Under the pieces are notes generated by a model that saw only the letters and a list, made by a program, of their open reading frames with translations, did not search any database and was not told the origin of the DNA. The position numbers were made by a program, and so were the translations under genes. This document shows, in pieces, positions 15,594-23,785 of a stretch of DNA of 64,000 nucleotides. The stretch's first letter is position 1; each line of letters starts with the position of its first letter. The stretch is from a bacterium (lineage in GTDB: Bacteria; Armatimonadota; Zipacnadia; Zipacnadales; Zipacnadaceae), in NCBI GenBank assembly GCA_030615605.1, contig JAUWYY010000004.1:62001-126000 (forward strand). The letters are read 5' to 3'.

Positions 15594-18035
15594 ATGACTA
15601 AGACGTTGCGACACTTAGGTCTAGTAGCAATTTTGATAGCTGCTAGCGTATGCACGGTTAACGGAGCTATAGGGGAGTGGAGCACGCTAGAGGCCAAGAT
15701 CACTCGCCTCACCGACGACGGCAGGTCTTATGTGCGGTGGGGCCAGGGATTGTCTGCAAGCGGTCGTTACATTGCCTACTATAGGGACGATAGCCGGGGC
15801 TTCACGTGCGAGGGTGGACGGCTAAGACAGTTAGTGGTGCGGAGCGAGGATGGCGAAGAGGAGTACGTGGTAACTAAGTTTGGTGCTCCGTATTGCGGAG
15901 CCTGGTCTCCCGACGGAAAGTATCTGGCCTACCTCTTCGCAGAGTCTTGGGAAGACCAAAAGGAGATGCGCGTATACGTATGGTCACTCGACACACACGA
16001 CGCAACAGAAGTTGGGCGAGGTTTTCGCCGGGCTCAATTTCACTTCCGAAGTCTTCTAAGCTGGGCACCGGATTCGGGGCACTTCCTTGGCACAATACGT
16101 CGCGAGCCAGACCCCGACAACTGGTCTATGGCCCTGTGGGTTTTCGCTGTAGACGGGAGCCCGGCCCTCCGACTTGCGCCCAATCATCACAATAGCAGTG
16201 CCACGGAAGGAGCACCCTGGTCACCAGACTCTGAGTGGATAGCCTTTCGATCCTACACCTCAGCGGATCAGGTAGGTATCTGGGTGTGCCGCCCAGATGG
16301 GTCTGCCACCCGCGAGCTGGTGCGAGCGCCGGCAAAGATTTTTTTGCTTGATCCGGCGTGGAGCCCGGACGGCAAGTGGATTGCATACGGCTCCGCCGTT
16401 GACCGCCTACAAGACGAGGCATGGATGAAAGACATATGGGTCATGCGCCCAGATGGGTCAGATAACCATCCGATCACCCACGGCACGAAGGACAGTACGG
16501 AGGGACGAATGCGGTTTCGCCGGTATCACTGGGCTCCAGACTCCAAGAGTTTATGCACAGAGGGCTATCGGTTCGACGCGTTGGGCTTCGAGCACAGCGG
16601 CCTCTATCTGGTTGATGCCGAGACGCAGGCCTTGACCGAGATCTTCGCCAATAGCCGAGGATCACGCGAAGTAATCACTCACTTCGAGTTTGCCCATGCC
16701 TGGGCGCCATCGGGCAGATACATCATGTTCGCCGGGCGAAAACACGAGTGCCATGGTGAGCCCGGCATAAACCAGCAGCGTACCAGAACTCGGGACTTCA
16801 TTGCTGTCTATGACGTGGCACAGAGGGAGACGGCCACGGTTCGGGAGGTATATCCAATACAGGATGGCCGCAGGATCGCCTTCTATCCCTGGAACTGGGC
16901 GCCTGCCTGGGCCCCAGATAGCAGGCGAATCCTGTTCACCGAAGGACGGGTTATCAGCCTGACTGAGGAGAAATATGAGCCTGACCTGTACATCGCTGAG
17001 CTTCCCGAGGCAGAGCCAACGCCTGCCGAAGTAGAGGTCGCGCCTCCGCCGGAGGCTGCTGTTCCAACTGCTCTTGGGGGCGCTGTCATGATTGTACCCC
17101 AGCATCGGCGGGCTTCAGAAATCGCTGAAACACTGCCGGGTACTTACAGCGGAATCTACCAGGTGGACCGCGGGCTTAACGCCCTGGTGGTCTCGGCCAA
17201 TGACGAAGCCACTTTGCAGGCCTTCAGGCGCGACGTCGAATTGCTCGACCAGGCACTACCCCAGATAATGGTAGATGTGCTGGTCGCTGAGTTGAGCGGC
17301 GAGGCCAGCCGGGAATTGGGCTTTGACTGGGAGTTTACCCGGGGCAGATGGGGAGCACTACTTCCCCTGCTTGGCGGTGGAGCGGCTGGCCAAGTGATCT
17401 ATTCGGGGGTCGGCAAGCTCGACGAGGAGTTCTTCGGGACCCTCTCGGCGCTGCAAGAGAAGGGCGAGGCTACCGTGCGGGCCAACCCCCGGGTGCTGGC
17501 GCGGTGTGGCACTCAGGCAGAGATCACTATTCGAAAAACTGATAACTTCTTCTATGATGCTGGCACTGATTACCAGGGCAAACCAGTGCGGGCACGTAGC
17601 GATATTTCGGCGGAGATTATCTTGAAGATGACGCCAGTGCTGCTGGCCTCAGGGAAAATCGCGATGCTGCTTGACGCCACGGTCGAGACTTTCACCTTCG
17701 CAGGAGCAAACGAACTGCCGGACACCACGCGGCGACAGGCCAAGACCGACGTGGTGTGCGGTGACGGGGACAGCATCATCATCGGAGGCCTGACCCAGGA
17801 AGAAGAGACCAGGGTGACCAAGAAGACACCCTTGCTGGGGGACATACCTATTCTGGGCCAGTTCTTCCGCCACACCCGCCGCAACACAAGGCAGACCACC
17901 CTGGTCATGTTTGTCACGCCCCGGGTGGTGGGTGATGAGACGGTAGAGATTGAGTCGGTTGAGCGGGGGCTTTACGAGCCCGACTCAGAGTCCAGCGCAG
18001 GGGAGTCGGCATATAGAGAAGAAGGCGGCACGTAG
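15594..18035 (+). CDS. TolB-like beta-propeller fused to a secretin
   Basis: 813 residues. The ATG at 15594 has GAGGAGG 6 nt upstream and begins a clean signal peptide (LGLVAILIAASVCTVNGA). Residues 28-470 carry about eight PD40/TolB-type blades marked by W(S/A)PDG/S motifs, for example AWSPDGKYLAYL at 103, PWSPDSEWIAF at 208, AWSPDGKWIAYG at 255, HWAPDSKSL at 312 and AWAPDSRRILF at 438. A Pro/Glu-rich linker spans 471-495. A secretin N1-like domain is at about 505-555 and a secretin core at 555-780, with ATVRANPRVLARCG at 626 and IIIGGLTQEEETRVTKKTPLLGDIPILGQFF at 728-758 read across several short blocks. The secretin should form an outer-membrane gated ring, with the propeller in the periplasm. 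No type II or type IV pilus ATPase lies nearby. I know of no standard secretin with this arrangement. Confidence 0.88.
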   Translation: MTKTLRHLGLVAILIAASVCTVNGAIGEWSTLEAKITRLTDDGRSYVRWGQGLSASGRYIAYYRDDSRGFTCEGGRLRQLVVRSEDGEEEYVVTKFGAPYCGAWSPDGKYLAYLFAESWEDQKEMRVYVWSLDTHDATEVGRGFRRAQFHFRSLLSWAPDSGHFLGTIRREPDPDNWSMALWVFAVDGSPALRLAPNHHNSSATEGAPWSPDSEWIAFRSYTSADQVGIWVCRPDGSATRELVRAPAKIFLLDPAWSPDGKWIAYGSAVDRLQDEAWMKDIWVMRPDGSDNHPITHGTKDSTEGRMRFRRYHWAPDSKSLCTEGYRFDALGFEHSGLYLVDAETQALTEIFANSRGSREVITHFEFAHAWAPSGRYIMFAGRKHECHGEPGINQQRTRTRDFIAVYDVAQRETATVREVYPIQDGRRIAFYPWNWAPAWAPDSRRILFTEGRVISLTEEKYEPDLYIAELPEAEPTPAEVEVAPPPEAAVPTALGGAVMIVPQHRRASEIAETLPGTYSGIYQVDRGLNALVVSANDEATLQAFRRDVELLDQALPQIMVDVLVAELSGEASRELGFDWEFTRGRWGALLPLLGGGAAGQVIYSGVGKLDEEFFGTLSALQEKGEATVRANPRVLARCGTQAEITIRKTDNFFYDAGTDYQGKPVRARSDISAEIILKMTPVLLASGKIAMLLDATVETFTFAGANELPDTTRRQAKTDVVCGDGDSIIIGGLTQEEETRVTKKTPLLGDIPILGQFFRHTRRNTRQTTLVMFVTPRVVGDETVEIESVERGLYEPDSESSAGESAYREEGGT

Positions 18036-18092
18036 CTCGGATGAGGCATGGGCCGCATAAAGCAGCCAAACGGGTCTTGTGGCTTCAAAGGT

Positions 18093-18130
18093 GCGGAAAA
18101 CCGGCTTTTCTCAAAAAGCGGGTTTTCCGC
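18093..18130 (+). terminator. Strong hairpin after the propeller-secretin gene
   Basis: A 16-bp stem with one G-G mismatch (18093-18109 pairing with 18114-18130) and a 4-nt CTCA loop, 57 nt past the secretin stop. It is followed by AAAATCCGTTTA rather than a T-run, so termination strength is uncertain; the near-symmetry means it could act on either strand. Confidence 0.55.
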
Positions 18131-18175
18131 AAAATCCGTTTATGAATTTCGCGGGTTAGGGAGAGTCGGGTACCT

Positions 18176-18643
18176 ATGTTGATGCACGAATGGATCAAGT
18201 ATCGCGACGAGCAGCTAGAGAAAGTTGAGAAGCGGCAGGAAGATGAGAGGGGAGAGGCCGAGGCTGCCGAACGCAACGATCGCTCCGAGGTGCAGAAGGT
18301 CGCTGACGAGGTTGCACAGCGGGCTGACGAGGCGCAGACCAGGCGCCTTCAGGCCCTCGTCTCCCGTCAGCAGCGGTTACCCCTGGATGTCAGGCAGACC
18401 CGTCAACAGGCCCAAGCAAGTGAGGGCGCCTCCGGCGCCAAGCAAACGCGCGAGGAGCTCATCGAACGCCTGCTTGATCCAACTTTGACGCTAAGGGAAA
18501 CAGCTACTCTGATCGGCGTGTGCCCAACCACTGTCCGGCGCTATACCAAGCGCGGCGTGCTCAAGTGCTTCCGAACACCGGGTAATCAGCGCCGCTTTCG
18601 GCTTTCCGACGTGCTTGATTTCATCGAACGCCAGGAAACCTGA
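18176..18643 (+). CDS. MerR/BldC-type helix-turn-helix DNA-binding protein with coiled-coil N-terminus
   Basis: 155 residues. The N-terminal 95 residues are highly charged (Glu, Arg, Gln, Lys) and predict long helices or a coiled coil. The C-terminal 60 residues are a winged helix of the MerR/excisionase/BldC class: LTLRETATLIGVCPTTVRRY is the helix-turn-helix and the wing is KCFRTPGNQRRFRLSDVLDFI. No effector domain is present. It lies 32 nt upstream of the atypical response regulator on the same strand and is probably cotranscribed. Regulation of the adjacent propeller-secretin unit or of the downstream genes is possible but not shown. Confidence 0.82.
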   Translation: MLMHEWIKYRDEQLEKVEKRQEDERGEAEAAERNDRSEVQKVADEVAQRADEAQTRRLQALVSRQQRLPLDVRQTRQQAQASEGASGAKQTREELIERLLDPTLTLRETATLIGVCPTTVRRYTKRGVLKCFRTPGNQRRFRLSDVLDFIERQET

Positions 18644-18675
18644 TACCTACTGGTCGCATCTGGAGACTGACTGCG

Positions 18676-19365
18676 ATGCCTCAACGAGTACTAGTCCTCG
18701 GAGATGAAGACCTCATTGAATCCCTCCAGTCGGCTGGTATGCCGGGGGGAGCTGTTGGGTTCACCCGGGTTCGGTCGCTGGACGACTTGCTGTCCTCCCT
18801 CGACGAATCCTGGGATGCTTTGCTAATCGTCTGGGATAGGATGCCGGATTCTCAGGAGGAATCTTTTCGGGCACTGGCCGGGCAGACTGATCTACCAATA
18901 GTGGTTCTGGCTGACCAGCCGGACGTTGACCTGGTTGTTGACATACTTGACTGGGGTGGCGATGAGTGCTTGTCGAGGGAGCTTTCGCCCCGCGAGATAG
19001 TCACTTACCTGCGGGCACAGATCCGGCGGGTCACCGACTACAGCCAGCATCTTGCGGAGGCGACCAGGCTGGAGGTCGGCCTTTTGCGGGTGGATTTGGC
19101 TAAACACATGGTTGCCCTCGACGATGAGATCGTAGAACTGACTCCGCGGGAGTTTGATCTGCTGGTCTATCTAGCCCGCAATGCCGGGCGAGCAGTGCCG
19201 CGCGAAGAGATCATAGAGCAGGTGTGGGCCGGCGAGATTAGCGCCAGGAGCCGCAGTTTGGATGTGCACATCGGGCGGCTGCGCGCCAAGCTCGAGGACG
19301 ACCCCCAGCACCCGGCCCGGCTGACTACGGTCCCCGGCGTTGGCTACCGGCTGGAGGAGCAGTGA
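18676..19365 (+). CDS. OmpR-family DNA-binding regulator with atypical receiver
   Basis: 229 residues. The C-terminal winged helix (about 125-229) is standard, with ELTPREFDLLVYLARN, RSLDVHIGRLRAKLEDDP and TVPGVGYRLE. The N-terminal receiver keeps the fold but not the chemistry. At the phospho-acceptor position the expected Asp four residues before the conserved Pro is Trp53, with Asp displaced to 54. The conserved Lys of the GADDYLTKPF block is Arg101 (WGGDECLSREL). Only part of the N-terminal acidic pair (G9 D10 E11 D12) remains. It is therefore likely to work without phosphorylation or to respond to another signal. No kinase gene is next to it. Confidence 0.88.
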   Translation: MPQRVLVLGDEDLIESLQSAGMPGGAVGFTRVRSLDDLLSSLDESWDALLIVWDRMPDSQEESFRALAGQTDLPIVVLADQPDVDLVVDILDWGGDECLSRELSPREIVTYLRAQIRRVTDYSQHLAEATRLEVGLLRVDLAKHMVALDDEIVELTPREFDLLVYLARNAGRAVPREEIIEQVWAGEISARSRSLDVHIGRLRAKLEDDPQHPARLTTVPGVGYRLEEQ

Positions 19366-19444
19366 GACATTCCACCTGGCGATGTAGGATTCGTTCAGTG
19401 GGCATCGGAGCTGCTATAGTGTGCCCGCCTGAGGTTCTAATTCT

Positions 19445-20524
19445 GTGAGAATAGCTAACCTGAGTTGGCTTTCAGTCCGCCCATCTGTTGCAGATGCCCA
19501 CGAGACCACTCACCTGATGCGCATCTCAACGGATACCGGCGCTGTCAGCCTGGCAGAGGCACTGGTGCCGTCTACTGATCATTTGGCGGAAGCCGTTGGT
19601 ATATTTGAGCCGCTCCTCGCTGACAGGCCAGTGCGCGATCGAGGTCAACTTTGGGAGCAGATGGCGAGCACGCTCCAGGCCCAGAAGTGGCCGCTGAGCG
19701 AATACGCCGGCGCTCTGGGCGCTGTGGACATGGCATTGTGGGAGTTGGCGGCCCAGGGTTATGCGGTGCCGCTGTATCAGTTGCTGGGAGGAGCTTACTT
19801 CTCGTCGGTAGATACTTACGTGTTGGCCCCACAGGTGATGGACGAACCGCAGCAACTGCTAGGTTGGCTGGCCAATAACGCCGAGCAGGCCGTCGGAGGC
19901 GTCGGCATCATTATAGAGCAGGTCAATTCTGAGAGCCTGCGGGCTATTGGGCGAATTCGCGAAGAGATTGGTACCAATCGTCGGCTGATGTTGCAAGTAG
20001 TGGAAAGCTGCTCGGACCTGGAATCCGCCCGGCGGGCGGCCGAACAGCTAGAGATGTTGGAGCTGTTCTGGTGCGAGAACCTGCTGCCCAGCACCCAGGC
20101 CAAAGCGTATGCAGAGTTGCGGGCCAGCACCGACCTGCCGCTTGCTGCCGGCCGTGATCTGTACGAAATCAAACAGTTCTACCAGCTTGTCAAGGTGCAG
20201 GCTGTGGATGTGGTGGTGGTAGACTTGCGGTATTGCGGTATAACGGTCGCACGACGGGTAGCTGATCTGGCCCGCCTGGAGGACATGCGGGTGGCATTTG
20301 CTGGCGGGATATCACCGCTTACAACCCTGGCAGCAGCTCATCTGGCGGCGAGCTGTGCGGTGGCTATGCCGCTGGGCCTGCCTGTTGATTTCATTGAGAG
20401 CCAGGGAGATCTGTTTGTCACATCAGCCCAGTTCACTGACGGTTTCATCAGCCTGGGTGACGAGCCTGGCCTGGGCGGCGAGCTGAAGCTGGATCACTGG
20501 GAAGTGCAGGAGCCTGATGAGTGA
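19445..20524 (+). CDS. Enolase-superfamily protein lacking most catalytic residues
   Basis: 359 residues with the mandelate-racemase/muconate-lactonising fold: an N-terminal capping domain, the ALGAVDMALWEL helix at 90-101, then the barrel. Against the family pattern the catalytic KxK is IIIEQ (155-159). The first metal ligand (VDAN in active members) is LQVVE, with Gln184. The second, Glu211 in WCENL, is kept. The third (AGE) is AAGR, with Arg237. The VVVDLRYCGIT strand (D260) is present. With at least two of three Mg ligands and the lysine pair lost, canonical proton abstraction looks impossible, so this is probably a pseudoenzyme or has changed function. The GTG start has TGAGGT 9 nt upstream. 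Its end overlaps the next gene by 8 nt. Confidence 0.8.
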   Translation: MRIANLSWLSVRPSVADAHETTHLMRISTDTGAVSLAEALVPSTDHLAEAVGIFEPLLADRPVRDRGQLWEQMASTLQAQKWPLSEYAGALGAVDMALWELAAQGYAVPLYQLLGGAYFSSVDTYVLAPQVMDEPQQLLGWLANNAEQAVGGVGIIIEQVNSESLRAIGRIREEIGTNRRLMLQVVESCSDLESARRAAEQLEMLELFWCENLLPSTQAKAYAELRASTDLPLAAGRDLYEIKQFYQLVKVQAVDVVVVDLRYCGITVARRVADLARLEDMRVAFAGGISPLTTLAAAHLAASCAVAMPLGLPVDFIESQGDLFVTSAQFTDGFISLGDEPGLGGELKLDHWEVQEPDE

Positions 20525-21623
20525 CTCGTTGAAGACGCTTGCGGAGGCTGTTAAGGCGGCCTCGGAGAAGCTGGACGGGATTATTGACCGGATTTGCGGT
20601 GCCTGTGGGAATAGCTGCTGCCACCAGGGAACGATGATGGGCAGCCGCGATCTGCTGCGCCTGCACAAGGGAATACTGCTCGAGGAGGGCCGCGAACAGA
20701 TCCTGCGCGAGGGGCTCAAGCGCCGCGCGGCTGAGCTGCGTGCTGACCTGGCTGCTCTGGAACAGGTCGCCGCGCAGTTGCCTGCCAAGTATAAGTACAA
20801 AGAGGAGCAGGCGAAACTGGGCGCCCACATTGAGGCGTGGCAGGAGTTTTGCGATTTTCTCGAGTCAGACTTTGAAATAGGCGGGAAGACCTTCAGCTTC
20901 CTGCAGCGTTTTTCCGGGATCCGCGCTAATGCCCTGCGGGTGGTTCAGGCATTACCGGCAGGAAGAGAGACGCTCATCGAGGTGGCCGGCCAGACCGAGG
21001 CCAGCTTTCGTCCCACCGGTCGGCGCATAGCCCCGCCGTGGTGTCTGTTTCACGCTGACGGCTGCCTGGCGGGCCCCTGGAAGCCGGTCAAGTGTGCCAG
21101 TTTCTTCTGCACCAGCGAGCCCAACGTCCTGGCGGAAATCGGCAAGGCGATGAGCTTTGAGGAGTTCGTGTTGGGCAATTTTCGGGTGGCTACTGAAGAA
21201 GAAGCGCTCAACGCTGTGAAAGTCGAGCTGGAGCTGGGGCGTGAGTATATCGCTCCCAAGATCGTGGTAGGAGCGTCGGCTGAGCTGATCGGGCAAATTC
21301 AAGAATCACTGGGGTCGGAACTGGAATTTGTTGAGGTCAAGCGGGAGGATTCGCCGTTTATGCTGTCCAGCCGTGAAGCCTACACTTTGCTGGACAATGT
21401 CCCGGAGAACATGGCTTATATACGGGTGCATCGCAGCGTGAATGGCGGAGCGCTGTACGAACTGGCAGTCTCGCTGGATCACTTGCGCATCGAGGGCAAG
21501 TCATTGCCCTTTTACTTGTTTGCCGACCAGCTCAGTCCTCCAACCGCCCTGACCCATCCGCTGTGGGCCGACGGGGTAATGACCCAGCCACTGGGTGCGT
21601 TAGACCTGTATGCGATAGGGTAG
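20517..21623 (+). CDS. Protein with two Cys clusters, unknown function
   Basis: 368 residues, unknown family. Two four-Cys groups stand out: C27-x2-C30-x3-C34-C35 (CGACGNSCC) and C176-x6-C183-x9-C193-x4-C198. The CC-containing clusters resemble the metal-binding arrangement of the YkgJ group but full membership is not certain. A long charged helix (45-115) separates the two clusters, and the C-terminal 170 residues have no Cys. Zinc or iron-sulfur binding is plausible. Its ATG lies in an ATGAGTGA overlap with the end of the enolase-like gene, so the two are translationally coupled and likely act together. Confidence 0.72.
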   Translation: MSDSLKTLAEAVKAASEKLDGIIDRICGACGNSCCHQGTMMGSRDLLRLHKGILLEEGREQILREGLKRRAAELRADLAALEQVAAQLPAKYKYKEEQAKLGAHIEAWQEFCDFLESDFEIGGKTFSFLQRFSGIRANALRVVQALPAGRETLIEVAGQTEASFRPTGRRIAPPWCLFHADGCLAGPWKPVKCASFFCTSEPNVLAEIGKAMSFEEFVLGNFRVATEEEALNAVKVELELGREYIAPKIVVGASAELIGQIQESLGSELEFVEVKREDSPFMLSSREAYTLLDNVPENMAYIRVHRSVNGGALYELAVSLDHLRIEGKSLPFYLFADQLSPPTALTHPLWADGVMTQPLGALDLYAIG

Positions 21624-21638
21624 TGTCGTCGCCGGGTT

Positions 21639-21667
21639 TTGACTTACAGAGAGAGGTGAGCTATACT
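21639..21667 (+). promoter_or_regulatory. Sigma70-type promoter for the restriction-modification pair
   Basis: TTGACT (21639-21644), a 17-bp spacer and TATACT (21662-21667), about 45 bp before the methyltransferase ATG. Both hexamers match 5 of 6. Confidence 0.75.
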
Positions 21668-21712
21668 AGTGGAGTGCTCTTCTGTTCCAGCGGAACTGAG
21701 AGGGAGGCTAAG

Positions 21713-22630
21713 ATGGCTAACCAGAGACCCCACGTGCCCGAACTTGATGACATAGGACCAGGTTACGTTTGGCGAGACCCAATAAGAGGCCATCGTGTAG
21801 GCTGCATAGACGCTGCCAATCCAGATCATGTGCGTGCGCTTATGGATGGAGAGGCGGCGGTCTTGGCGATTCAAGATCCTCCGTACAACCTGGTTACGTT
21901 TGACATCCGGAAAACAGGAGAGTACATAGAATGGTGCAGCAAATGGGTGGATAATACCCTGGACGCACTGGCTGACAATGCGAGCGTCTACATATGGCTG
22001 GGAGCAGACCAAAAGAATGATTTCCAACCTCTTCCAGACTTTATGATTATGATGCGAACAAAGTCTGTCAGGCCTCGTAGCTTCATTACGCTCCGCAACC
22101 AAAGGGGATACGGCACACAGAAGAACTGGATGGCTGTGCGACAGGAGCTTCTGTATTATGTCAAGGGTAATCCGGTATTCCACGTACAATACACGGACAT
22201 CCCCAAGAAAACGGGCGGTTACTACAAGATGGTGAATGGCGAACTCACCGAGAATCTCGAACGGAGTAATTCAGGCTGCATACGGCCGGCCAACGTATGG
22301 TACGACATCCAACAAGTGTTCTACCGCCTGGAAGAGAATGTCAAGCCTTGCTATGCGCAGAAGCCGCTTCCAGCCATAGAAAGGATAATGAACGCCAGTA
22401 GTGATCCTGAGGATTTAGTTGTCGACTTTTTCGCCCATTCGGGAACAACCCTGCTTCAGGCAGAGATTTCAGGCCGCTGCTGTTTTACAGCAGATATCGA
22501 TCCAGGATATTGCAGGTTGACTATTCACCGTCTCCTGAGATACCGTCAAACCGGCCTGACAGGCTGGCAGAACGAGCAACCTCTCAATGTCACCAACGCA
22601 CGCCAAGAGGAGACGATGCAGTTGTTCTAG
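21713..22630 (+). CDS. DNA methyltransferase of a type II restriction-modification system
   Basis: 305 residues from the ATG at 21713, which has AGGGAGG 5 nt upstream. The amino-methyltransferase catalytic motif DPPY (55-58, in AIQDPPYNL) precedes the SAM-binding block DFFAHSGTTLLQA (about 238-250), with the target-recognition region between them. That order is the beta class, which makes N6-methyladenine or N4-methylcytosine. It protects host DNA from the nuclease encoded 42 nt downstream. The target sequence cannot be read from the protein. The segment looks less GC rich than its neighbours and has its own promoter, consistent with horizontal acquisition. Confidence 0.92.
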   Translation: MANQRPHVPELDDIGPGYVWRDPIRGHRVGCIDAANPDHVRALMDGEAAVLAIQDPPYNLVTFDIRKTGEYIEWCSKWVDNTLDALADNASVYIWLGADQKNDFQPLPDFMIMMRTKSVRPRSFITLRNQRGYGTQKNWMAVRQELLYYVKGNPVFHVQYTDIPKKTGGYYKMVNGELTENLERSNSGCIRPANVWYDIQQVFYRLEENVKPCYAQKPLPAIERIMNASSDPEDLVVDFFAHSGTTLLQAEISGRCCFTADIDPGYCRLTIHRLLRYRQTGLTGWQNEQPLNVTNARQEETMQLF

Positions 22631-22672
22631 ATGTCTCTCTTGCCGAGCTATTGCTGCCAAGGGAGTTGAGAC

Positions 22673-23374
22673 GTGCAGAAGCTTGAGGATGTAATTAACT
22701 GCCTAATCGACGCCAGCGACGACCCCGCGGACCTCAAAGCACGTGTTTCGACACTGAAGAGTGTCTTCCCATTTAGCAAGTATGAATGTGTTCTAATGCG
22801 CTTGCTGGACAAAAGCTGCATTACTTTTGCAGACTATGAGGCTATACGCGGCGCATACCACGAGCGGAATAGATACCTCGATCTCTACGAGATGACAGGA
22901 CCGCGGACATTCGGAGAGACTTGGGCTCACAGGCATCTACAGGACATCCACCCTGAGCTTCTCAAACCCTCAACGGATTTGGATACACAGTATGAGGGAC
23001 AGTACGATCTCTACTACAAGGGCATTCGAATTGAGGTGAAGGCCTCGCGAGCTGTGAATCGAAGAATCACCAATATACCACTCTTTATGAAAGCATTAGA
23101 CTCGGCCTCGAATGCCCCATTCTTGATGAACTTTCAGCAGCTCAAGCCTGACTGTTGTGATGTGTTCGTCTGGCTAGGCGTATGGACGGATACTATACGA
23201 TATTGGGTACTGACCTCACAAGAAGTCCGCGACAATTCCTACTATTCACCTCAGCACCGTGGCGGTCAAGAGTACCAGATCATGGTCACGGACGCTAACC
23301 TACACGAATTTGGCCAGTACCTGGTACCAGTGGCAAACCTTCTCACACGATTGAGAGAGATTGGCAGCATGTAG
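22673..23374 (+). CDS. Type II restriction endonuclease, PD-(D/E)xK fold
   Basis: 233 residues, next to the cognate-type methyltransferase. A PD-(D/E)xK active site is visible as D112 in QYDLYYKG followed by E121-V-K123 in IRIEVKASRA. No other recognisable domain is present, which is normal for orthodox type II enzymes. The GTG at 22673 has AAGGGAG about 7 nt upstream. Assignment as the restriction partner rests on the active-site motif, the size and the position. Recognition sequence unknown. Confidence 0.82.
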   Translation: MQKLEDVINCLIDASDDPADLKARVSTLKSVFPFSKYECVLMRLLDKSCITFADYEAIRGAYHERNRYLDLYEMTGPRTFGETWAHRHLQDIHPELLKPSTDLDTQYEGQYDLYYKGIRIEVKASRAVNRRITNIPLFMKALDSASNAPFLMNFQQLKPDCCDVFVWLGVWTDTIRYWVLTSQEVRDNSYYSPQHRGGQEYQIMVTDANLHEFGQYLVPVANLLTRLREIGSM

Positions 23375-23402
23375 TCCAGGCCTTTCAGATCTTGCGTACC
23401 TA

Positions 23403-23515
23403 CCACAGTTGACCTGGGCGGAGGGGCCACAGCCGTTCCCCTTCCGAACACGGCAGTTAAGCCCTCCTGCGCCGATGGTACCAGGGGGGGGGCAGTGGGC
23501 ACAGCAACCAGCCCT
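23403..23515 (+). rRNA. 5S rRNA-like sequence, lone, with divergent 3' third
   Basis: The segment 23421-23482 matches the universal 5S core almost exactly: GAGGGG then CCGTTCCC, CCGAACACGG, AGTTAAGCCC and GCGCCGATGGTA. The helix II pairing GGAGGG/CCCTCC is intact. Beyond the GATGGTA the expected helix IV (GGGGG/CCCCC) and the GAGAGTAGG loop E strand are not seen; there is a G9 run and then unrelated sequence. I also cannot pair the 5' end with a 3' helix I strand. No 16S or 23S is in the window. It could be a 5S pseudogene, a copy damaged by the neighbouring restriction-modification insertion, or an unusual 5S. Ends are approximate. Confidence 0.7.
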
Positions 23516-23633
23516 CTCCGACGCTGCCGAGGCTACCACCATGCACCCTAACAACAGCCCTGTGCCGGTATTGACAACGGGCCCACCTAGAACAGGCTCG
23601 GCTAGTTTAATGAATTAACCGCGCAGGTCCCTG

Positions 23634-23662
23634 TTGACAACAGCCGTCAGATAACATATACT
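23634..23662 (+). promoter_or_regulatory. Sigma70-type promoter for ffh and the ribosomal operon
   Basis: TTGACA (23634-23639), a 17-bp spacer and TATACT (23657-23662). Between it and the ffh start at 23786 the leader can form two hairpins, CCGCAG/CTGCGG (around 23675-23690) and CGCCGG/CCGGCG (around 23707-23730). Confidence 0.8.
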
Positions 23663-23785
23663 CAACTGTTGTTCCGCAGATAACTGCGGTTTAGGGGCCG
23701 GAGCAGCGCCGGTACCGTTACGCCGGCGTTGTCGTGTCCTCGTGCGGGTATCAAGTCGGACCGCCTTTGAGGTGCTAGGACCAAA

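Noticed and set aside
23662-23785. Possible SRP RNA just before ffh
   Set aside because: The leader forms two small hairpins but lacks the conserved GGAA/AGCAG apical loop of SRP RNA.
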